Positions 1 through 10,700 of a DNA stretch of 64,000 nt are shown in pieces. Position numbers and translations under genes: made by a program. The stretch lies in contig OY987268.1 in assembly GCA_963920665.1 (NCBI GenBank), positions 12,960,501 through 13,024,500 on the forward strand. The letters are read 5' to 3'. This DNA comes from Straminergon stramineum. Its lineage: Eukaryota; Streptophyta; Bryopsida; Hypnales; Calliergonaceae. Below the pieces are notes generated by a model that did no database searches, was not told where the DNA came from, and saw only the letters and a list, made by a program, of their open reading frames with translations. Each line of letters starts with the position of its first letter. The first letter of the stretch is position 1.

Positions 1-2486
1 AAGTTCCCCACTTCCTTTGGCAAGGCCGCCAAGCTTGAACAATCCCTCAAATCTAGAATGGTCAACAAAGACAAGCTCCCCACTTCCTTTGGCAAGCCAG
101 CCAAGCTTGAACAACCCCACAAATATAGTTTGGTCAAGGAAGACAAGTTCCCCACTTCCTTTGGCAAGGCCGCCAAGCTTGAACAATCCCTCAAATCTAG
201 AATGGTCAACAAAGACAAGCTCCCCACTTCCTTTGGCAAGCCAACCAAGCTTGAACAACCCCACAAATATAGTTTGGTCAAGGAAGACAAGTTCCCCACT
301 TCCTTTGGCAAGGCCGCCAAGCTTGAACAATCCCTCAAATCTAGAATGGTCAACAAAGACAAGCTCCCCACTTCCTTTGGCAAGCCAGCCAAGCTTGAAC
401 AACCCCACAAATATAGTTTGGTCAAGGAAGACAAGTTCCCCACTTCCTTTGGCAAGGCCGCCAAGCTTGAACAATCCCTCAAATCTAGAATGGTCAACAA
501 AGACAAGTTCCCCACTTCCTTTGGCAAGGCTACCAAGCTTGAACAATCCCTCAAATCTAGTTTGGTTAAGGAAGACAAGTTCCCCACTTCCTCTGGCAAG
601 CCAGCCAAGCTTGAACAACCCCACAAATATAGTTCGGTCAAGGAAGACAAGTTCCCCACTTCCTTTGGCAAGGCCACCAAGCTTGAACAACCACTCAAAT
701 ATAGTTTGGTCAAGGAAGACAAGTTCCCCACTTCCTTTCGCAAGGCCGCCAAGCTTGAACAAACTCCCAAATTGAGAGTGGTCAAGGAAGACAAGTTCCC
801 CACTTCCTTTGGCAAGGCCGCCAAGCTTGAACAACCCCACAAATATAGTGTGGTCAAGGAAGACAAGTTCCCCACTTCCTTTGGCAAGGCCACCAAGCTT
901 GAACAACCCCACAAATATAGTTTGGTCAAGGAAGACAAGTTCCTCACTTCCTTTGGCAAGGCTACCAAGCTTGAACAACCATCCAAATCTAGTTTAGTCA
1001 AGGAAGACAAGTTCCCCACTTCCTTTGGCAAGGCCGCCAAGCTTGAACAACCACTCAAATTGACAGTGGTCAAGGAAGACAAGTTCCCCACTTCCTTTGG
1101 CAAGGCCGCCAAGCTTGATTAACCACTCAAATTGAGAGTGGTCAAAGAAGACAAGTTCCCCACTTCCTTTGGCAAGGCCGCCAAGCTTGAACAACCACTC
1201 AAATTGAGAGTGCTCAAGGAAGACAAGTTCCCCACTTCCTTTGGCAAGGCCGCCAAGCTTGAACAACCACTCAAATTGAGAGTGCTCAAGGAAGACAAGT
1301 TCCCCACTTCCTCTAGCAAGCCAGCCAAGCTTGAACAACCCCACAAATATAGTTCGGTCAAGGAAGACAAGTTCCCCACTTCCTTTGGCAAGCAAGCCAA
1401 GCTTGAACAACCACCCAAATTGAGAGTGGTTAAGGAAGACAAGTTCCCCACTTCCGTTGGCAAGGCCGTCAAGCTTTTACACCCATTCAATTTGATAATG
1501 GTCAACGAAAACAAGTTCCCCACTTCCTTTGGCAAGGCCGCCAAGCTTGAACAATCCCTCAAATCTAGAATGGTCAACAAAGACAAGCTCCCCACTTCCT
1601 TTGGCAAGCCAACCAAGCTTGAACAACCCCACAAATATAGTTTGGTCAAGGAAGACAAGTTCCCCACTTCCTTTGGCAAGGCCGCCAAGCTTGAACAATC
1701 CCTCAAATCTAGAATGGTCAACAAAGACAAGCTCCCCACTTCCTTTGGCAAGCCAGCCAAGCTTGAACAACCCCACAAATATAGTTTGGTCAAGGAAGAC
1801 AAGTTCCCCACTTCCTTTGGCAAGGCCGCCAAGCTTGAACAATCCCTCAAATCTAGAATGGTCAACAAAGACAAGTTCCCCACTTCCTTTGGCAAGGCTA
1901 CCAAGCTTGAACAATCCCTCAAATCTAGTTTGGTTAAGGAAGACAAGTTCCCCACTTCCTCTGGCAAGCCAGCCAAGCTTGAACAACCCCACAAATATAG
2001 TTCGGTCAAGGAAGACAAGTTCCCCACTTCCTTTGGCAAGGCCACCAAGCTTGAACAACCACTCAAATATAGTTTGGTCAAGGAAGACAAGTTCCCCACT
2101 TCCTTTCGCAAGGCCGCCAAGCTTGAACAAACTCCCAAATTGAGAGTGGTCAAGGAAGACAAGTTCCCCACTTCCTTTGGCAAGGCCGCCAAGCTTGAAC
2201 AACCCCACAAATATAGTGTGGTCAAGGAAGACAAGTTCCCCACTTCCTTTGGCAAGGCCACCAAGCTTGAACAACCCCACAAATATAGTTTGGTCAAGGA
2301 AGACAAGTTCCTCACTTCCTTTGGCAAGGCTACCAAGCTTGAACAACCATCCAAATCTAGTTTAGTCAAGGAAGACAAGTTCCCCACTTCCTTTGGCAAG
2401 GCCGCCAAGCTTGAACAACCACTCAAATTGACAGTGGTCAAGGAAGACAAGTTCCCCACTTCCTTTGGCAAGGCCGCCAAGCTTGA
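1..2486 (-). pseudogene. LRR cassette array beyond the locus 1 stop codon, running off the window
   Basis: About 34 more 72-bp LRR units lie downstream of the TAA at 2487-2489, in the same minus-strand frame. The frame is open from 2486 to a second identical TAA at 1119-1121, a copy of the first made by a 1368-bp (19-unit) duplication, and is open again from there to the left edge. Either this is a dead 3' extension of the receptor LRR exon, or the coding array originally continued to an end outside the window. No promoter or start of its own is visible. Confidence 0.7.
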
Positions 2487-3372
2487 TTAACCACTCAAAT
2501 TGAGAGTGGTCAAAGAAGACAAGTTCCCCACTTCCTTTGGCAAGGCCGCCAAGCTTGAACAACCACTCAAATTGAGAGTGCTCAAGGAAGACAAGTTCCC
2601 CACTTCCTTTGGCAAGGCCGCCAAGCTTGAACAACCACTCAAATTGAGAGTGCTCAAGGAAGACAAGTTCCCCACTTCCTCTAGCAAGCCAGCCAAGCTT
2701 GAACAACCCCTCAAATTTAGTTTGGTCAAGGAAGACAAGTTCCCCACTTCCTTTGGTAAAGACACCAAACTCGAACAACCCCTCAAATTGAGAGTGGTCA
2801 AGGAAGACAAGTTCCCTACTTCCTCTAGCAAGCCAGCCAAGCTTGAACAACCCCACAAATATAGTTCGGTCAAGGAAGACAAGTTCCCCACTTCCTTTGG
2901 CAAGCAAGCCAAGCTTGAACAACCACCCAAATTGAGAGTGGTTAAGGAAGACAAGTTCCCCACTTCCGTTGGCAAGGCCGTCAAGCTTTTACACCCATTC
3001 AATTTGATAATGGTCAACGAAAACAAGTTCCCCACTTCCTTTGGCAAGGCCGCCAAGCTTGAACAATCCCTCAAATCTAGAATGGTCAACAAAGACAAGC
3101 TCCCCACTTCCTTTGGCAAGCCAACCAAGCTTGAACAACCCCACAAATATAGTTTGGTCAAGGAAGACAAGTTCCCCACTTCCTTTGGCAAGGCCGCCAA
3201 GCTTGAACAATCCCTCAAATCTAGAATGGTCAACAAAGACAAGCTCCCCACTTCCTTTGGCAAGCCAGCCAAGCTTGAACAACCCCACAAATATAGTTTG
3301 GTCAAGGAAGACAAGTTCCCCACTTCCTTTGGCAAGGCCGCCAAGCTTGAACAATCCCTCAAATCTAGAATG
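140..3372. repeat. Higher-order tandem duplication of 19 LRR units (1368 bp) in locus 1
   Basis: Positions about 140-1332 recur essentially unchanged 1368 bp downstream (for example the stops at 1119 and 2487, and the distinctive units at 491 and 1859). Positions about 1333-1860 recur at about 2845-3372 with offset 1512, because two extra units (144 bp, about 2704-2848) are present in the right-hand copy. The left copy carries one extra 144-bp pair near 59-202. This is a nested higher-order repeat with recent copy-number change. Confidence 0.85.
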
Positions 3373-4838
3373 GTCAACAAAGACAAGCTCCCCACTTCCT
3401 TTGGCAAGCAAGCCAAGCTTGAACAACCTCTGAAATTGAGAGTTGTCAAGGAAGACAAGTTCCCCACTTCCTTTGGCAAGGCCGCCAAGCTTGAACAACC
3501 TCTCAAATTGAGAGTGGTCAAGGAAGACAAGTTTCCCACTTCCTGTGGCAAGCCAGCCAAGCTTGAACAACCCCACAAATATAGTTTGGTCAAGGAAGAC
3601 AAGTTCCCCACTTCCTTTGGCAAGGCCGCCAAGCTTGAACAACGCTTCAAATAAAGTTGGGTCAAGGAAGACAAGTTCCCCACTTCCTTTGGCAAGGCCA
3701 CCAAGCTTGAACAAGTAATCAAATCTAGTTTGGTCAAGGAAGACAAGTTCCCCACTTCCTTTGGCAAGGCCACCAAGCTTGAACAAGCAATCAAATATAG
3801 TTTAGTCAAGGAAGACAAGTTCCCCACTTCCTCTAGCAAGCCAACCAAGCTTGAACAACTACCCAATGTAAGAGTGGTCAAGGAAGACAAGTTCCCCACT
3901 TCCTTTGGCAAGGCCGCCAAGCTTGAACACCTACCAAAATCTAGATAGGTCAAGGAAGACAAGTTCCCCACTTCCTTTGGCAAGGCCGCCAAGCTTGAAC
4001 AACCCCACAAAGATAGTTCGGTCAAGGAAGACAAGTTCCCCACTTCCTTTGGCAAGGCCGCCAAGCTAGAACATTCTTCCAAATATAGTTTGGTCAAGGA
4101 AGACAAGTTCCCCACTTCCTTTGGCAAGGCCGCCAAGCTTGAACAACCATTGAAATGTAGTTCGGTCAAGGAAGACAAGTTCCCCACTTCCTTTGGCAAG
4201 GCCACCAAGCTTGAACAACCACTCAAATCTAGTTTGGTCAAGGAAGACAAGTTCCCCACTTCCTTTGGCAAGGCCGCCAAGCTTGAACAAACTCTCAAAT
4301 TGAGAGTGGTCAAGGAAGACAAGTTCCCCACTTCCTTTGGCAAGGCCGCCAAGCTTGAACAACCTCTCAAATTGAGAGTGGTCAAGGCAGACAAGTTCCC
4401 TACTTCCTTCGGCAATGTCACCAAGTTGAAGCAAAAACTGAGATTGAGTTGTAATAGAGTCTTGCTTGATGCAAATTGGTTTGGTAATTGCTTAAGGACT
4501 CCAAGCCCTATTAGATCTAGAATCTTTAGTGATCCACAAGTACCACAAAGATCTGATATCCTACTCTCTATAGCAACTGAAGTATTGAGTAGAAGTATAC
4601 GCAGCAATCCAATAAAATTTTGAGAGTTTCCTATGATAATTGCCTCCAATTTAGGACAACGTAAAGCTATTTGGAGTAGAAAGCCGAAATTGTCAGCATG
4701 GGCCTTATAGGTGCCCAAAGCATTCACCAAAATCAAGATACGAAGTTCTCCAAAATCAAAACTTTGGTCCTCTATAACCCCAGGGAAATGATGGTATAGA
4801 GTTTCTTGCCAAGAAATGCCTTCAAGGACCTCAACATC
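2487..4838 (-). CDS. PNL receptor locus 1, LRR exon (about 27 units of 24 residues)
   Basis: Terminal coding exon of locus 1, 783 codons plus TAA. The acceptor is TTTTTTTCATGCAG, exon from 4838, phase 0. About 130 residues of irregular LRR (DVEVLEGISWQETLYHHFPG to LPNQFASSKTLLQLNL) lead into about 26 full 24-residue units and one cut by the stop. The unit reads CSSLAALPKEVGNLSSLT followed by six variable residues such as KLYLWG, TLNLRG, ILDLRD, ELHFNG or QLYLKR. Repeats are nearly identical at DNA level outside that variable window. The stop replaces the conserved Cys codon (TGT to TAA) of a unit, and repeats continue open on the other side, so this end may be a premature truncation. The LRR is expected to sense ligand or guard a partner; that is inference. 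Confidence 0.85.
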   Translation of the reverse strand, partial: DVEVLEGISWQETLYHHFPGVIEDQSFDFGELRILILVNALGTYKAHADNFGFLLQIALRCPKLEAIIIGNSQNFIGLLRILLLNTSVAIESRISDLCGTCGSLKILDLIGLGVLKQLPNQFASSKTLLQLNLSFCFNLVTLPKEVGNLSALTTLNLRGCSSLAALPKEVGNLSSLTTLNLRVCSSLAALPKEVGNLSSLTKLDLSGCSSLVALPKEVGNLSSLTELHFNGCSSLAALPKEVGNLSSLTKLYLEECSSLAALPKEVGNLSSLTELSLWGCSSLAALPKEVGNLSSLTYLDFGRCSSLAALPKEVGNLSSLTTLTLGSCSSLVGLLEEVGNLSSLTKLYLIACSSLVALPKEVGNLSSLTKLDLITCSSLVALPKEVGNLSSLTQLYLKRCSSLAALPKEVGNLSSLTKLYLWGCSSLAGLPQEVGNLSSLTTLNLRGCSSLAALPKEVGNLSSLTTLNFRGCSSLACLPKEVGSLSLLTILDLRDCSSLAALPKEVGNLSSLTKLYLWGCSSLAGLPKEVGSLSLLTILDLRDCSSLAALPKEVGNLSSLTKLYLWGCSSLVGLPKEVGSLSLLTILDLRDCSSLAALPKEVGNLFSLTIIKLNGCKSLTALPTEVGNLSSLTTLNLGGCSSLACLPKEVGNLSSLTELYLWGCSSLAGLLEEVGNLSSLTTLNLRGCSSLVSLPKEVGNLSSLTKLNLRGCSSLAGLLEEVGNLSSLSTLNLSGCSSLAALPKEVGNLSSLSTLNLSGCSSLAALPKEVGNLSSLTTLNLSG

Positions 4839-5030
4839 CTGCATGAAAAAAATTTAGAATAGAATGTATTACATTTTCATATAGGAGATGCAAATAATAA
4901 TTGATTTTCCTCACAACTTTCAAAACTCATGTTTTGTGAAATAATATGGGTTGGAATATTCATTAACTACATTGGATATATATACAACAAAGAATATTAT
5001 TCATGTCTAATTGCACTATTGAAATATTAC

Positions 5031-6074
5031 CTTGCTTGTAAATCCACTTTCCGGTATCATGGATGGTTTCCAAACTCTTGTACCTTTGGCAATCATTCGT
5101 CCCATATCACGGAGTTGGTCGTGCATTTCTAAAATGCCACCATCTTCATTGAGCTTCAACAAAGACATGTCAATCAACCTTTCCAATTCATCAACTGGAA
5201 GGGTACCATCTTTGGACCATATGGACAAGATTGTATATTTTGATATGCCAGATGGATAAACATCTCGACAAAAGAAACAAGCCATGTCCAAAAACATCCG
5301 CTTTTCAACACCATCGTTCAATCCGTCATAGCTAATTCTCAAAGTATTCCAAATTTCTTCATCACCTTCCAAATTCCTTCCTCTTGCCATCCTTTGCAAT
5401 GCTCGTTCCCAACTTCGCAACCTCTCTTTATGACGGAGGAATGAACCCATCACTTTCAAGCTCAAAGGCAAGCCCTTGCAAGCTTCCACAACAAGTTTAC
5501 AGAAGGCTTCAAAGTCCGGTGATAAAGGAAATTCACCCCAACAAAGGTGAGTGGTGAAAAGTGTTGTTGCCGCCTTTTCATCCAACAATTCAACATCCAA
5601 CTTTCCATCAACGCCCACAAAGGATTTTATAGTATTCCATTTGCGTGTTGTAAGAATTATTGTAGTGCCCTTGCTAGCTTGTACAAAGTCAAGAGGTACA
5701 ATATCATGCACTTGAGTTTCATCCTTCACATCATCCAATATTAAAAGAACTTTCTTTTCAACCAAGAGTTTTCTCATCATCTCTTGGGCATCTCCAAAAT
5801 TCTTCGGTTTAGAATCATTTCCAAGTTTTGGTAATATCTCGCACAATATCTCATATGAACTTTGATAGTTTTTGCATTGGCCAACAAAACATGATGCATG
5901 GTATGAAGAATTCACTGTCGTGTCATCAAATAGAGCCTTTGCTAGTGTGGTCTTGCCAATTCCACCCATGCCAACAATGCCTATATAGTTCATCTTCAAG
6001 AGACTCTTAGCTTTTAATAATTGTTGTCCCAAATCAATCAAGATTTCTTCAGAAGGTGCAATTGGTTCATCCAC
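5031..6074 (-). CDS. PNL receptor locus 1, NB-ARC exon
   Basis: Nucleotide-binding switch domain of the locus 1 receptor, 348 codons, phase 0 at both ends. Motifs in order: P-loop GMGGIGKTTLAKALF (about residues 38-52 of the exon), kinase-2 KKVLLILDDV, RNBS-B GTTIILTTRKWN, GLPL motif CKGLPLSLKVMGSFLR, RNBS-D KRMFLDMACFF and MHD motif EMHDQLRDMGR. All key motifs are intact, so ADP/ATP switching is expected. The acceptor is TTTGTGCAG before GTGGATGAACC (exon from 6074); the donor is AGCAAG/GTAATATT at 5030. Flanking introns are 144 bp (6075-6218) and 192 bp (4839-5030). The matching exon of locus 2 has exactly the same length and nearly the same protein, which supports the boundaries. Confidence 0.9.
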
Positions 6075-6218
6075 CTGCACAAATGAAAAAGTCATATGTA
6101 CAAAATCATTTTCATATAAAAAAAAGCATTCAATTTCAAACCACGAATGCCATGCTCCAAAGAGAATTATTGCAAGAAAACATCACAAAATGAGTTTGGT
6201 ATTTTCACAATTTCATAC

Positions 6219-7794
6219 CTTTGGAACATGGTCTAGAATGGACATGGAATCTCTTGAGGTGCAAGGTGAACCATACTTAGGAACCATCTTGCATGAATAT
6301 GTTCCATTCAAAAAAGACTTCTTTAAACTTGTGAGCCTTTTACAAATTTCAGAAAACGGTGGCCGTTGAAGGGGGTCTTGAGACCAACATTCTTGGATTA
6401 AGTTGGTGAGTTCCTCACAATTGTTGGGTAGGTCCGGTCGCAAGCTTTTACTGCCAATGCTATGTGTACCGGATATTTGAGCATAAACATCTTTTGTTTT
6501 CAAATGAGAATATGGAACATTCCCAGATAGAATCTCTGAACATATCATAGAAAATGACCACACATCAGCTTGAAAACGATACAAGGAAGTGTTACTCCCC
6601 TTGATCATTTCAGGGGACATATACCTTGGTGTTCCAATAGGAGACTTTAAGGTCTGGGGAGACTTTGGAGGCTTGGGATTGCTACAAACCTCCAATTGAG
6701 AAGTTCCATAATCAATCACCTTGAACATGCGACACGGATCTAAATCCTTGATAGAAAATGAACTTGCCAGCACATTGTCAGGTTTCAAGTCAAGATGAGC
6801 AACTTGCATGTCATGAAGGTAATACACACCCTTGGCAATTTGGTGCATGATGTCAATTGCAAGATGATAAGGTAAAGGACTCTTTTCCTTCTCCAATATG
6901 GTAGACAAGCTTGATTCCATATGCTCCATCACCAAGTACAACTCCACCATTTCATCTTCTTCAATAATGTCATTTTTCATCTTTTCATTAGTCCCACAAC
7001 CAACAAATTGGACAAGATTGGGATGACTCAAGCCTGCCAAAATGCCAAGCTCTTTTTGAGAACTAATGAGAAATTTAGGATCCCGTTTCAACACTTTGGT
7101 TGCACACTCAAGGCCCAACCAATTGGATGTATACACTCCTGCACCTATTTTCTTGATTAATTGGGGTGTCTTAAAATCATTTGGAACTTCCAACTCATCC
7201 AACTCCCCTCCATCAACACGCTCCAAATTTCGAAGTCTCAACAATAGATGTTTCACTATTTCATAATTCTCCGAATCTCCTCCATGGAGTACAAGTTCAA
7301 GCTTCTTCTTCAATAATTGTCCATCTTCAAAGACTTGACTATAGGTAGCTGCATCAAATGCAATAGGCAAAATATCATCTGATGGATTTGGATGCTGGAA
7401 TAAGTACATATCACGTGCTATATCATGACAACACTTCAAATCCAAAAGCAATTCGCGAAAAGTTTCTTTGTTTTGGAGTTGAAATATAGCTGAATGACAC
7501 CATTGATCTTGTTGAGTGCAGTTTTCCCCCACAATCTCTACTTTCTTTTGAAGATAACACAATTCTTGAAAAATAGATTCGAATTTGAGATCCTCAGTTG
7601 CACATGACAACATTTTTTCGATCTCTTTCATGGCTAGTATGAGCTTGCCCAAAAGATGTACACATTGGTTTTTATTCAAGACTTTCATCTCCGCAGATGC
7701 GTGCATATTCTTCAAGCATTTCTCAAGTCTTGGAATATCATTGCACAACCTTTTAGAGTACTCACTTTGCACTTGTAAGAAATCCTTGCCTTTC
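6219..7794 (-). CDS. PNL receptor locus 1, exon with N-terminal helical domain and protein kinase domain
   Basis: First recognisable coding exon of a protein kinase - NB-ARC - LRR immune receptor. The frame is open throughout (about 525 codons). Roughly the first 200 residues are predicted-helical and not a known catalytic domain. The kinase follows: glycine loop IGAGVYTSNWLG, lysine in CATKVLK, catalytic loop HLDLKPDN (HLD for HRD, with Asp, Lys and Asn kept), DYG in place of DFG (VIDYGTS), SPE for APE, and a C-lobe ending near CWSQDPLQRPPFSEIC. Catalytic residues are present, so it may be active. The 5' end is an acceptor (TTCTTTGCAG, exon from 7794) entered in phase 2, so at least one upstream exon is missing; the open frame upstream of it starts only with GTG. 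The 3' donor is CCAAAG/GTATGA at 6218, phase 0. The kinase-NB-LRR order is the PNL class known from mosses; function in immunity is inferred from family. Confidence 0.88.
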
Positions 7795-10700
7795 CTGCAA
7801 AGAATTGAAGGAATATTGTTAATGAGACGTCTTCCTAGCACTTACAAAGAGCCATTATCCAATGACATTGAATAATTGAATCAAGCATGTTCTACAATTG
7901 AAACTTTATTGAACATTAATAATAGAATTGTCTATCAATTGAAATTAGGGTACAAAATTATGGGTTAGATCATATACATCAATGCTTAAAACAAGATTGG
8001 TTGTAGAACTCTAAGTAAATCAAATTGAAAACTACACAAAGAAATTAGGATTTTGAACAATACTCAATTCTGACATGTAATTTTCAAATCACCAACACTT
8101 CCAAAATAATATTTAGGCTCACCGAGTAGACCATGCAATATCCATGAATTTCCAAAAGGTTGCCATTGTAAAGAAGCTAGCCATGAGCGTCAAAAAGCGT
8201 GCCATTTCAATCGTCAAGTAGAGTAATATATTAAAATTCTACAAGAGCTGCAACCAAATCAAAAGAAAATAAATCAAAAAGTAACATTTCACCTTATAAA
8301 TATAGCGAGATCCCAAGACGATATCAAATTACCAATATATTAAAAATTGTCTCATATAGAGAGCCATATCAAAGCCAACAAGCAATTCCTATATTTACTA
8401 AGTACTATACAATAATAATAATAAGTTCAAAGAACCCATATTTGCATCCACTTTTCAAGGCCCATGCCATAATCTTAAAATTATAATTTGTAAATATTTC
8501 ATGAACAATTTTATGATATACATCATCTCTATAAAGAACCTAAGAGAAACACAAATAGGACATGATTGTATTTGTCTCTTGAAACTAAAATGGCATACTA
8601 AAATTTGCTACAACATACATTAGTGGACTAGTAATTTGACAATGAGCATCTCCCGATCAAATTTCATTTCACCATGTACATGTTATGATGCTCAAATACA
8701 ACACCATCCAATCCAAATACATGACAATTTTGTGACTTCTCAAACATATTCGAGGCAAAGGAATGAATCAAATTAGGAGTACCATAGGAATATCATTAGA
8801 CCCAAATCGACACGAAGATAAACTTTTGCCCTTGTATACTCAAATCAAGTAAATGTGAATGACTTTCTTTCCCAATACGACAAATGTTTGGCATCTTGTA
8901 TTTGAAAATGAGAATTTTTAGAGCATATGAACAAAGCTAAAGAAGTTGACTACTCAATTTCCTTTGTTGCATTTGCATTTGCATTCTAATGTACAAAGTG
9001 AACATGATGACAATTAATGCTTCAAGGTAATGTCTCCGTATTGGAAAGCCAAACCTTCAATTGACCAACAACAAACAATTCAAAGTAGGGATGCTTTGAA
9101 AAACTTGTCAATACAACTTCAAAAATTCATAACTATTTTCACAAGTTCCAAGAACAAAGCTAAAAGTGGGTTGAATGTGACTTCTATTTGTATGCATATA
9201 CATTTGGAAAAAGAAAGTTTTAATTTTCAAGGCAAGTGCAAGATAAAACATGGTACCTTTCAAAGTGTTCAAGTCTATCCTCCACCTAGTATAATCTCAT
9301 TAAAATTGTATTACAAAGTGATGACTGCCTCTGGACTATAGCTATTGCCTTTATCACTAAAATATGTGCACCAAAAAGTGACACTAGAAAGCATTATTCA
9401 AAACAAAATGATATGACTTTTCAATATCTTTGAATCAAAGACAAAATGGATGATGCCCCAAAGGCAACATTTGCATAGTTTACCATAGGATTCTAAGTTT
9501 ATTTGTAGCAAACATCAATCTCTATGAACAAAATCAAAGAAAATTTTCAAGTGGAACATTTAAATCAATGTTGCAACTGGTTGTATCAGTCTCCGTTATA
9601 CACCACTCAATATCCTTCATCTCACAACCATGCACTCAACGACATGCAATGCCATGGAATTTGAGGAAATTAAAAATGCAATGCTTGACAAAGAGAATTT
9701 GAAGACTTACCTTACCTTGCAAGTAATAAGACTTCCAATCTCAAGCCATGTCAAAGATCACTTGGTAAGTCCTTCCTTCCTTGTAATTGATTCCATTTCA
9801 AAAAAGCCTCCAAAGACTTCTTCTTGACCAATAATATCCTAAATGAAGATACATAGAAAGTCAAGGGAATATTCCGCTACAGACCCCCATTTCTAAGTGG
9901 ATGAAATCACTTGAATGGCAACAAAGTCTCAAACAAGATCACTCCTTCAATGAATGAATGCTTGTGGATGAAAATATTATTTCAATGCATATCAGATCTG
10001 CATCCATTGTAGAAAATTGTTGCATCATAAGAGACCCAATATCAATGAAAAATGAAGTTTTGCTTTCACCACCATTCTTCACAAGAATTCCTTGCCAATG
10101 TAATCCAAAGTTACCAATGTTCACACTCCTCTCAAGCTCTTCTTGTGAGAGGTCTAAATCCTCCATCACTGCAACCATTTCCAAGTTTATTCATCCCATT
10201 AGCATCACAACTATTCATTTGCTAAGCCAACTTCTTCCTCCAATTGGCAATTGATCATTGCATATTATGGGACTCAATGTCATGACATATTCTATTCAAC
10301 AAATTCACCCATGAAAGAACAACAACCTTCTATTGACAAGCTTTTGTAGAACAACGACACAAAGGTAATGAAGTGCAACTCAAATATCATTCCTAGAACT
10401 AGTATACAACTACAAGCAAAACCTACTATTAGCTACTAAACCTACTTGCAACACAAGTGCCAAACACACATGAGGCAAACACAAGAGCCTATCAAGACTA
10501 AGAACATCTAGAACAAGACTTCTAAGATGCAAAATCTGAAAACAACATTGTAAGTCTTGCTAAAACGTGTTTGTTCAAGTGATACCCAAACCCAATCTAG
10601 TGATACCAAGTCTTGGGAGTTTCTCAATAGTTTTATCCACAAAGGAAAATTTCTTACCAAATATCCCATTTTCATCAATAAACAAAAACTTGCTTTGAGT

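Larger units (their letters stand above)
1..4415. repeat. 72-bp tandem repeat array (LRR cassettes), locus 1
   Basis: Continuous tandem array of a 72-bp unit encoding one 24-residue LRR on the minus strand. About 50 bp of each unit is almost invariant and about 22 bp is variable. Because 72 is a multiple of three and the constant part lacks stops in several frames, long spurious open frames appear on both strands. Confidence 0.95.

Noticed and set aside
17..3654. Long plus-strand open frames (Pro/Ser/Leu-rich and Lys/Phe-rich repeats) across the locus 1 array
   Set aside because: They are antisense and off-frame shadows of the 72-bp LRR cassette. The period is a multiple of three and keeps several frames open. 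Only the minus frame gives LRR structure joined to NB-ARC and kinase exons.
1..4415. CRISPR-like repeat-spacer pattern in the LRR arrays
   Set aside because: The constant part of about 50 bp and variable part of about 22 bp mimic repeats and spacers, but the array encodes in-frame LRRs in an intron-containing plant gene.
7795..7841. N-terminal extension of the kinase exon starting at 7841
   Set aside because: The start would be GTG, and the segment ends in a strong acceptor (TTCTTTGCAG), so it is intron.
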